Below are positions 1 to 4,346 of a stretch of 7,042 nucleotides of DNA, piece by piece. Each line of letters opens with the position of its first letter. Position 1 is the stretch's first letter. The position numbers and the translations under genes were made by a program. This DNA comes from Calditrichota bacterium (GTDB lineage Bacteria; Calditrichota; Calditrichia; Calditrichales; Calditrichaceae): the NCBI GenBank assembly GCA_024278715.1, contig JAJRSN010000332.1, positions 1 through 7,042 on the forward strand, written 5' to 3'. The notes beneath the pieces were generated by a model that saw nothing but the letters and a program-made list of their open reading frames with translations, was not told the DNA's origin and did not search any database.

Positions 1-933
1 GGGAAGAACCTCAAAACGGGATGAATCGACGGAGTGGCGAAACAGATCGCGTTTTTTCTGATAAAATGCGGACAACGCAAGGTAATCATTCCGATCCTTT
101 AAAAATTCGGCGTAAGCCCATTGAACGGGTGTGTTTACCGCGAATGTGATGAACTGATGGATTTTGCGCAGTTCTGAGGTTAGCGGCTCCGGGGCGGCGC
201 AATAACCGATTTTCCAGCCGGTTGTGTGGTATGTTTTCCCGAAGGAACTGATCAAAAACGTGCGTTTCCGCAGCTCGGAATGGGTCGCCAAACTCAAATG
301 CCGGAAACCGTCAAACACTATGTGTTCATAAACCTCGTCGCTGACAATCAAAACGGATGTTCCGTCCACAATTTCTGTCAATTCCCGCAGATCGTCTTCG
401 TTCAGAATCGAACCGGTGGGATTGTGCGGCGAATTAAAAATCATTAGCTTTGTTCGCGATGTAACTGCTTTTTTTACCTCATCCCAGGGAATTGAAAAAT
501 CAGGCGGAGACAGACGAATAAAAACCGGCTTTCCTCCGCTGTATTGAACAACGGGGGGATAAGCGTCATAGAAAGGCTCAAAAATAATCACCTCGTCTCC
601 AGATGACACCACGGCGGTTATTGCAGCATACAAAGCTTCCGTGGCGCCCGCGGTTATCGTAATTTCCGTCTGCGGATCATAATTTGCTCTATAGAGTCCG
701 GAGATCTTTTTGGAAATTTCCTCGCGAAGCGCCGGAACTCCGGGCATGGGCGCGTATTGATTCTTCCCGCTTTTTAAATATTGATAAACAAGATCGACAA
801 GCTCCGGATTACAATCAAAATCCGGAAAACCCTGCGAAAGATTGACGGCTTTATGTTCTTCCGCCAACTGCGTCATTACTGCAAAAACCGAAAGATTCAA
901 ATTAGGCATTTTGGATTTAACGGTTGGTTTCAT
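1..933 (-). CDS. PLP-dependent methionine aminotransferase, YbdL-type (class I/II), C-terminus cut by window edge
   Basis: Cytosolic fold-type I aminotransferase. The YbdL/kynurenine-glutamine transaminase branch moves the amino group of methionine and some other amino acids to 2-oxo acids. The 311 visible residues run from the N-terminal arm through the PLP domain. They include NLSQGFPDF (31-39), YAPMPGVPALRE (60-71), the phosphate-binding GATEALYAA (96-104), NSPHNPTG (167-174), SDEVYEH (198-204; D199 for the pyridine nitrogen, Y202 for the ring oxygen) and SSFGKTYHTTGWK (229-241) with Schiff-base lysine K233. The match to E. coli YbdL as I remember it is strong throughout. YbdL has about 386 residues, so roughly 75 C-terminal residues, including the carboxylate-binding arginine, lie beyond position 1. 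The start at 933 is preferred: AAGGAA lies 9 nt upstream and the upstream gene's stop is 4 nt away. An in-frame ATG at 954 would overlap that gene and has a badly spaced AGGA. Translational coupling to the membrane-protein gene is likely. Confidence 0.93.
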   Translation of the reverse strand, partial: MKPTVKSKMPNLNLSVFAVMTQLAEEHKAVNLSQGFPDFDCNPELVDLVYQYLKSGKNQYAPMPGVPALREEISKKISGLYRANYDPQTEITITAGATEALYAAITAVVSSGDEVIIFEPFYDAYPPVVQYSGGKPVFIRLSPPDFSIPWDEVKKAVTSRTKLMIFNSPHNPTGSILNEDDLRELTEIVDGTSVLIVSDEVYEHIVFDGFRHLSLATHSELRKRTFLISSFGKTYHTTGWKIGYCAAPEPLTSELRKIHQFITFAVNTPVQWAYAEFLKDRNDYLALSAFYQKKRDLFRHSVDSSRFEVLP

Positions 934-937
934 CGAT

Positions 938-1384
938 TCAAATTCCTTGGTCATGTTCCTGATCGTTATCTTCCGCATGTATGCTCAACTGCCTGATGCG
1001 CGCAAGACTAACCACCAGCGCAAAAGAATAAAAGAACAGCCAAAATCCTGAAACACCGCGTAAATTGCTTCCCGTCCAGTTGGTGCTAATCATCATTCCC
1101 AGATTAACGACAGCATAAAACAGAAAAAAGCCGGTTATTCCCACCAGCCAGTTGGGCGCATTTTGCGTGAGGAGCCTGACAGGATGCATTCCAAGTTCCG
1201 TATTCTGAATCTGCCTTAAAATTTTACTACTAAACACCCAGGCTATAACCATTCCGGCTGTAAGCAGCACATCCAAAAAATAGGGAATTTTATGCATCCC
1301 TAAAAAGATTAAAAGATGCACTATTAGAGCCGCTAAAAAAAGAGCACCCGAGAAAACGGCTAAATACTTTGGTTTTACTTGCAT
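938..1384 (-). CDS. Four-helix integral membrane protein, unknown function
   Basis: I do not recognise this 148-residue protein as a named family. It has four hydrophobic segments (about 7-29, 34-54, 78-100 and 110-130), each long enough to span the membrane, joined by short polar loops. The charged tail HAEDNDQEHDQG is acidic and probably cytoplasmic. A conserved-looking stretch, NWTGSNLRGVSGFWLFFYS (102-120), precedes the last helix and may be the most diagnostic part. The start is the first ATG in the frame; no convincing Shine-Dalgarno sequence precedes it (CGGGTTTATC just upstream). The TGA stop at 938-940 is followed by ATCG and then the ATG of the aminotransferase, so the two form an operon with this gene first. 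Nothing in the sequence links the membrane protein to transamination. A transporter role cannot be claimed from four helices alone. Confidence 0.8.
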   Translation of the reverse strand: MQVKPKYLAVFSGALFLAALIVHLLIFLGMHKIPYFLDVLLTAGMVIAWVFSSKILRQIQNTELGMHPVRLLTQNAPNWLVGITGFFLFYAVVNLGMMISTNWTGSNLRGVSGFWLFFYSFALVVSLARIRQLSIHAEDNDQEHDQGI

Positions 1385-1396
1385 GATAAACCCGTT

Positions 1397-1433
1397 GTTT
1401 TTTTATTGAAATAAAATTAAGCACAATGATATT
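1397..1433 (-). promoter_or_regulatory. Weak candidate promoter for the minus-strand operon
   Basis: On the minus strand the region upstream of 1384 reads TTTG, 20 nt, then TAATTTTA. This resembles the Bacteroidota -33/-7 pattern (TTTG ... TAnnTTTG) with one extra spacer base and an imperfect -7 box. A sigma70 reading (TTGTTT, 17 nt, TAATTT) is also possible but poor. It is listed only because it is the best candidate in the gap and sits at a sensible distance from the start codon. Confidence 0.2.
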
Positions 1434-1454
1434 TCAAAACAAACTTTGACCGCA

Positions 1455-1481
1455 GATTACAAAGATTACCCGGATTATGCG
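1455..1481. repeat. Imperfect 9-nt tandem repeat (GATTAxNNN x3)
   Basis: Three consecutive 9-nt units, GATTACAAA, GATTACCCG and GATTATGCG, preceded by CCGCA. The period is exact while the last three bases drift. The nearby stretch 1571-1590 (TTATGCAAACTCTGCGTTA) has the same loose character. I associate such phrases with intergenic regions of FCB-group genomes; no function is known to me. Confidence 0.6.
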
Positions 1482-1596
1482 GAAGTTTTTTTGATTTTTA
1501 GCGATTAAATCGGAGAATTAGTTTCCTCATTATTACAATTGTTTTATTATTCTTTGCTCCATTGACGTTTCTTATGCAAACTCTGCGTTACATCAT

Positions 1597-1704
1597 TGAG
1601 TCGGCAAAGACGAGCAGGGTAAAGCCGTTGCCAGCGGCATGTACTTCTGCGTTTTGAAAACAGACCGGGCGCACAAAGTACGTAAAATGTTTTTACTGAA
1701 ATAG
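1597..1704 (+). pseudogene. Fossil C-terminal secretion/sorting tail, copy A
   Basis: Read in frame, this gives stop-V-GKDEQGK-AVASGMYF-CVLKTD-RAHKVRKM-FLLK-stop. That is the end of a type IX secretion/FlgD-like C-terminal domain (usual pattern WDGkDxqGk.vaSGvYfYrL......rKmlLLK), which in FCB bacteria directs exported proteins through the outer membrane. The expected Trp codon is TGA and the next Asp is Val. No upstream part of a protein can be read in any frame, so only about 34 codons survive. It parallels copy B (about 3282-3466): the last 108 nt of each are the same length, and about 77 of 108 positions match by hand count. The terminator just downstream (1716-1756) is still intact, which shows this was once the 3' end of a plus-strand gene. 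Confidence 0.7.
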
Positions 1705-1715
1705 ACCTTTCAACC

Positions 1716-1756
1716 GAGGAAACAGGAGTTAATTAAAACCTTCTGTTTCCTCTTTT
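1716..1756 (+). terminator. Rho-independent terminator downstream of fossil copy A
   Basis: A 13-bp stem with one G-U pair (GAGGAAACAGGAG against CTTCTGTTTCCTC), an 11-nt loop and a TTTT tract. It points along the plus strand and starts 12 nt after the fossil tail's stop. No intact gene now precedes it. It may still shield the downstream ATPase region from read-through. Confidence 0.75.
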
Positions 1757-1934
1757 AAACAAGACCTTTGTCTGTTATTACGAACGTCAGACTGATCGGT
1801 ACGTTTTACGACCCGTCAGCAAAGCCAATCCGCAAGGCAACAACAAAATTCTGCCAAAACTAAATGAACTGAATTTTACCGACTAAACTGATATGTTTTT
1901 TACTTTTCAAAAATAAAAATATTAAATTATTTTC

Positions 1935-1965
1935 ATTTGCCAAAGCAAATAATTCATATTAATTT
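1935..1965 (+). promoter_or_regulatory. Candidate promoter with small palindrome upstream of the ATPase gene
   Basis: TTGCCA (1937-1942; five of six bases of the -35 consensus), a 17-nt spacer and TAATTT (1960-1965; weak -10). The -35 sits inside a perfect hairpin ATTTGC-CAAA-GCAAAT (1935-1950), which could be an operator. The expected transcript start is about 25 nt before the ATG at 1997. No good ribosome binding site follows. The surroundings are very AT-rich, so chance matches are easy. Confidence 0.35.
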
Positions 1966-1996
1966 CTTTTAAATCAATTAAACGGTTTATAAGTCA

Positions 1997-2509
1997 ATGG
2001 TCAGACGAAATTTATTTGAATACCTTGTTGCCGATCTTAATACAAGATCCTTTATTATTATCACAGGCGCTCGCCAGGTCGGCAAAACAACTCTTTTAAA
2101 GCAGTTTTTGAATGATTTGCAGGAACAAAAACATTCAGTCTATTATGTTAATCTTGAGGATCCGGACTTCCTCGATTCCCTGAATGAACATCCTAAAAAT
2201 ATTTTTTCTTTATTTACAATCGATAAAAAACAAAAAAATATCTTCCTGATAGACGAGATTCAGTACCTTAATAATCCCACAAATTTTTTGAAGTATCTTT
2301 ATGATGAGTATGCGGATTTCGTCAAACTTTATGTAACGGGCTCTTCCGCCTTTTATCTTGATGCCAAATTCAAAGATTCTCTTGCCGGACGAAAAAAAAT
2401 TTACATCCTGAACACTTTATCTCTGGATGAATTTTTACTGTTTATAAGGAGAAAAGAATCTGGCGAAATTAGTAAGATCCATTCCTTACGATCGTTTATC
2501 TCTGGATGA
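1997..2509 (+). CDS. N-terminal ATPase half of the broken AAA_14 protein
   Basis: A 170-residue open frame. Walker A is GARQVGKTT (24-32, K30 contacting phosphate). Walker B is NIFLIDEIQYL (81-91, D86 and catalytic E87). A sensor-1-like TGSSAF (114-119) and SLAGRKK (128-134), where the arginine-finger-type residue of this family is expected, follow. Genuine sequence runs to about residue 152 (DEFLLFIRR). The last 18 residues (KESGEIS... to the TGA at 2507-2509) are frameshift readthrough and resemble nothing in the family. If translated, the product would keep the nucleotide-binding core but lose the whole DUF4143 region. The ATG at 1997 fits the family's N-terminus (R-x-L-x-x-L before the P-loop), although no clear Shine-Dalgarno sequence precedes it. 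Confidence 0.8.
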   Translation: MVRRNLFEYLVADLNTRSFIIITGARQVGKTTLLKQFLNDLQEQKHSVYYVNLEDPDFLDSLNEHPKNIFSLFTIDKKQKNIFLIDEIQYLNNPTNFLKYLYDEYADFVKLYVTGSSAFYLDAKFKDSLAGRKKIYILNTLSLDEFLLFIRRKESGEISKIHSLRSFISG

Positions 2510-3221
2510 TGTTCCGATTGCCTACCGTCGTGAGCTGTTGAAACAGATAAATGATTATATGACTTATGGCGGATATCCCAGAGTAGTTTTAGCCCAAACA
2601 GAAGAAGAAAAGGAAGAAGTTTTACGCGATCTGATTCATTCGTACATTAAAAAGGATATACTGGAAAGCGGAATAAAAAACGATCGGAATGTTTTAAATT
2701 TATTAAGGATTCTGGCAAGTCAGTGCGGTAATCTTCTAAATATAAACAGTCTGGCAAAAATACTGCGCCTTTCGCACACGGCTGTTGAAAATTATCTTTT
2801 CACTCTGCGTAAGTCGTTTATTTTATCGGTGGTGCATCCCTTAACAAAAAATGTTAGAAATGAAATAAAAAAGATGCCCAAAGTTTATTTTAACGATATT
2901 GGATTACGAAATGCACTATTAAAAGACTTCAGACCACTGGATTTAAAACAGGACAAAGGGCAGGTCTTTGAGAATTTTATTTTTCGTCAATTTTCAGACC
3001 GGCTTCCTGAAGAGGAGATAAAATTCTGGCGTAATCAGCAGGGCTATGAAGTTGATTTTATTTTAAAAGAGAAATTAGCCTGCGAAGTGAAATATTCGGC
3101 GGAATTGGTTAATCCGAAGAAGTACCACATTTTTAAAAAGCTATATCCGCAAATTACGCTTAAATATATTTACCATGAAGGTATTGTCCCTGATAAGGAC
3201 AACGATTATTGGCTGATGTGA
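2448..3221 (+). CDS. C-terminal DUF4143 half of the broken ATPase, no proper start
   Basis: The frame is open from 2448. The conserved block begins LAKLVRSIPYDRLSLDD and continues to YMTYGGYPRVVL, the hallmark after the AAA core. A winged-helix-like stretch follows (NINSLAKILRLSHTAVENYL, about 2724-2783). The end carries a PD-(D/E)xK nuclease-like signature: GQVFENFIF (Glu), then FWRNQQGYEVDFIL (Asp) and ACEVKYS (E-x-K), with all expected acidic and lysine residues present. The first usable initiators are a TTG at 2538 or an ATG at 2559. Neither has a ribosome binding site, and both would start inside the domain, so independent translation is doubtful. It is read best as the 3' part of the interrupted gene. 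Confidence 0.75.
   Translation, partial: GEKNLAKLVRSIPYDRLSLDDVPIAYRRELLKQINDYMTYGGYPRVVLAQTEEEKEEVLRDLIHSYIKKDILESGIKNDRNVLNLLRILASQCGNLLNINSLAKILRLSHTAVENYLFTLRKSFILSVVHPLTKNVRNEIKKMPKVYFNDIGLRNALLKDFRPLDLKQDKGQVFENFIFRQFSDRLPEEEIKFWRNQQGYEVDFILKEKLACEVKYSAELVNPKKYHIFKKLYPQITLKYIYHEGIVPDKDNDYWLM
2451..2456 (+). other. Probable frameshift site (extra A in AAAA)
   Basis: The upstream frame reads AGG AGA AAA GAA TCT. With one A fewer it reads AGG AGA AAG AAT CTG GCG AAA, giving R-R-K-N-L-A-K, which continues straight into the conserved C-terminal half. The downstream frame is closed by TAA at 2445-2447, so the switch must lie between there and the TGA at 2507-2509. Confidence 0.65.
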
Positions 3222-3281
3222 CCGAAGCTTTTTTACAATGGACAAAGAACCGATTTATTTTTTCCATTCGGCATGTTTTAT

Positions 3282-3466
3282 CTGAAGGCTTAGTTTGATG
3301 CTCCCAACGCCAAGGTCATCAGGCAACTGGCTAAAGGATCGATTAAGATGATCTGCAATGACTCGGCAAAGACGGTCAAGGCAAAATGATTGCCTGTGGC
3401 ACGTATTTTTACGTTTTGAAAACGGACAATCAATTAAAAGCGCGCAGGATATTTTTACTGAAATAG
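3282..3466 (+). pseudogene. Fossil C-terminal secretion/sorting tail, copy B
   Basis: A longer relic than copy A. In one frame 3282-3346 reads LKA-stop-FDAPNAKVIRQLAKGSIK, matching the LxvyDxxGxxVrqLxxg strand of a type IX/FlgD-like C-terminal domain. A shift near 3346 leads to DDLQ-stop-L-GKDGQGKMIACGTYFYVLKTD-NQLKARRIFLLK-stop, the terminal part. Visible lesions are TAG at 3291, the frameshift, and TGA at 3359 where Trp of WDG is expected. The last 33 coding residues agree with copy A at 21 positions. It begins 60 nt after the ATPase stop codon, in the same orientation. Its parent gene's body is missing, and no terminator survives downstream. Confidence 0.65.
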
Positions 3467-3584
3467 TGTCATATACCCGCCACTGACTCAGACCCCGGCG
3501 CACCTATTTTGGATTTATGTTAATCAAATCAGCGAGTTCGTTGCCATTTTAATTCCAATTTTAAATTCAATTTGATGTATTCTT

Positions 3585-3620
3585 CTTTGTACCCTTTGTG
3601 ACTCCTTTGCGAACTTTGTG
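3585..3620. repeat. Fuzzy 9-11-nt repeat of CTTTGyr
   Basis: Four copies of CTTTG(T/C)(A/G) start at 3585, 3594, 3605 and 3614, so the spacing is 9, 11 and 9 nt. It resembles 1571-1590 upstream of fossil copy A. No coding frame or hairpin explains it. The rest of 3467-3700 is AT-rich and shows nothing else I can support. Confidence 0.5.
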
Positions 3621-3752
3621 GTTATTATTTAATTCAACTACCTCGCCGCTAACGACGCCTTCTTTGTTTTCTTTTATTCTAAAAAAACAAGAATATAACT
3701 TTAAAGATATTAAAAAAATTGACTTTGGATTTCCAATATAATAAATTTTGTT

Positions 3753-3788
3753 TGTTATATATGTTTAACATCTGTTGGTATAATAACA
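3753..3788 (+). promoter_or_regulatory. Extended -10 promoter overlapped by TGTT(A)/(T)AACA palindromes
   Basis: TGGTATAAT (3776-3784) is a perfect extended -10 element; no good -35 precedes it at normal spacing. Two inverted repeats cover the region: TGTTA-N8-TAACA (3753-3770) and TGTT-N8-AACA (3773-3788), the second enclosing the -10 box. This is how a repressor operator usually lies. Transcription would start near 3791, giving a leader of about 97 nt. A second possible promoter is TTGACT (3719-3724), 17 nt, TAAATT (3742-3747). Both point at the histidine-rich gene and the receptor. Confidence 0.5.
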
Positions 3789-3827
3789 CCATGGCGGCGC
3801 GCGATCTTATTTGATAACAAAAAAGCT

Positions 3828-3855
3828 GTTCTCTTCCGCAAACTCGGGAGAGAAT
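3828..3855 (+). promoter_or_regulatory. Leader hairpin before the histidine-rich gene
   Basis: TTCTCTTCCG and CGGGAGAGAA pair over 10 bp with one G-U, plus a closing G-U pair, around a 6-nt loop (CAAACT). It lies in the predicted 5' leader, 32 nt before the ATG at 3888. There is no T-tract after it, so it is not a classical terminator. It could stabilise the transcript or take part in translational control. I could not match it to a known riboswitch. Confidence 0.45.
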
Positions 3856-3887
3856 TACAAAATCGAATCGATGGTAAAGGTAGCAGA

Positions 3888-4256
3888 ATGTTTTCGTCAG
3901 CAAAGAAAAACTTTTTTAAGTACCTTGTATTTTTTGTTATCGCTGTTTTAATCGCTTCTATCCTTATTACCATTTTCTTTATGCATTATCATATTCTGCC
4001 TAACGGACGAATGATTTATCACAGCCACGCCCTGCCGATTCATTCGCCTTCAAAATCCGCTCATAAGCACACGCAATTGGAATATTTAAATTATTTTCTG
4101 ATCACGGTCTTTAATTATTTTTTGATACAGGTACTTTCAATCCGATGTAAAACAAAATTACTCATCTTTATTCGAAATCTATTCAAAACATTCAATCTTC
4201 AAGAAAAACTTTTCTTCCAATATCTCCGAAGAGCCCCTCCTTCATTAAATATTTAA
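3888..4256 (+). CDS. Small histidine-rich membrane protein, possible metal-binding partner of the receptor
   Basis: A 122-residue protein. A lysine-bearing N-terminus (KKNFFK) precedes a strong membrane segment (12-32), so the following region should face the periplasm. There lie seven histidines within 29 residues: H33, H35, H45, H47, H52, H59 and H61, in the pattern HYHILPNGRMIYHSHALP then HKHTQLEYL. A second hydrophobic segment (66-84) may return to the cytoplasm. The tail is basic and ends RRAPPSLNI. The ATG is supported by AAAGG 7 nt upstream. It lies 90 nt before the receptor start with no terminator between, so co-transcription is likely. My impression, unchecked, is that similar HxHxLPnG..HsH proteins precede TonB receptors in Bacteroidota. 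Metal binding is inferred only from the histidine spacing. The minus-strand frames over this locus are shadows. Confidence 0.72.
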   Translation: MFSSAKKNFFKYLVFFVIAVLIASILITIFFMHYHILPNGRMIYHSHALPIHSPSKSAHKHTQLEYLNYFLITVFNYFLIQVLSIRCKTKLLIFIRNLFKTFNLQEKLFFQYLRRAPPSLNI

Positions 4257-4295
4257 AAAGAGTAATCGGGTTTAATTGTTTTAATAAACGACGGG

Positions 4296-4322
4296 TTATC
4301 GGATCGATTTTCTATCCGTTAA
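4296..4322. repeat. Imperfect inverted repeat between the two operon genes
   Basis: TTATCGGAT and ATCCGTTAA pair at eight of nine positions around a 9-nt loop, just upstream of the receptor's ribosome binding site. The stem is weak. It could be a processing or translational-control site, or chance. Confidence 0.3.
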
Positions 4323-4330
4323 TTTTAACA

Positions 4331-4336
4331 AAGGAG
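4331..4336 (+). promoter_or_regulatory. Strong Shine-Dalgarno of the receptor gene
   Basis: AAGGAG lies 10 nt before the ATG at 4347 and continues as AAGGAGAT, close to a full anti-Shine-Dalgarno match. It is the best ribosome binding site in the window and fixes the receptor start. Confidence 0.75.
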
Positions 4337-4346
4337 ATATTCAAAA

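Larger units (their letters stand above)
1997..3221 (+). pseudogene. AAA_14/DUF4143 ATPase gene split by a one-base frameshift
   Basis: The two reading frames 1997-2509 and about 2448-3221 together make one complete archaeal-type AAA ATPase with a DUF4143 C-terminus. Removing one A from the AAAA at 2452-2455 joins them into about 407 residues, a normal length for this family, with the junction reading LLFIRRKNLAKLVRSIPYD. The order is standard: Walker A, Walker B, sensor-like TGSS, winged helix, then a PD-(D/E)xK nuclease-like domain. These genes are common, patchily distributed and usually solitary. Their cellular role is not established; defence or mobile-element roles have been suggested. 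The lesion makes this a probable recent pseudogene, because both halves are otherwise well preserved. A sequencing error in a short homopolymer is the main alternative. The gene sits between two fossil secretion tails. Confidence 0.85.

Noticed and set aside
226..447. Plus-strand 73-residue frame over the aminotransferase
   Set aside because: Antisense to the conserved NPTG and DEVYEH region of the aminotransferase.
1597..3466. Composite transposon or insertion sequence made of the two similar tails and the ATPase
   Set aside because: The similar segments are coding remnants with about 71% identity, there is no transposase, and no target-site duplication or terminal inverted repeats were found.
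3255..3503. Minus-strand 82-residue frame
   Set aside because: It is antisense to fossil copy B, which has a clear plus-strand family match; composition and lack of a ribosome binding site mark it as a shadow.
3791..3887. Cobalamin or other riboswitch in the leader of the receptor operon
   Set aside because: No B12-box-like sequence or other recognisable aptamer core was found; only one simple hairpin is present.
3679..3973. Two minus-strand frames over the promoter and start of the histidine-rich gene
   Set aside because: They overlap each other, the promoter, the leader hairpin and the supported plus-strand gene, and show no domain or ribosome binding site.
4296..4330. Terminator between the histidine-rich gene and the receptor
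   Set aside because: The stem is AT-rich with a mismatch and lacks a proper T-tract, so the two genes are treated as one operon.
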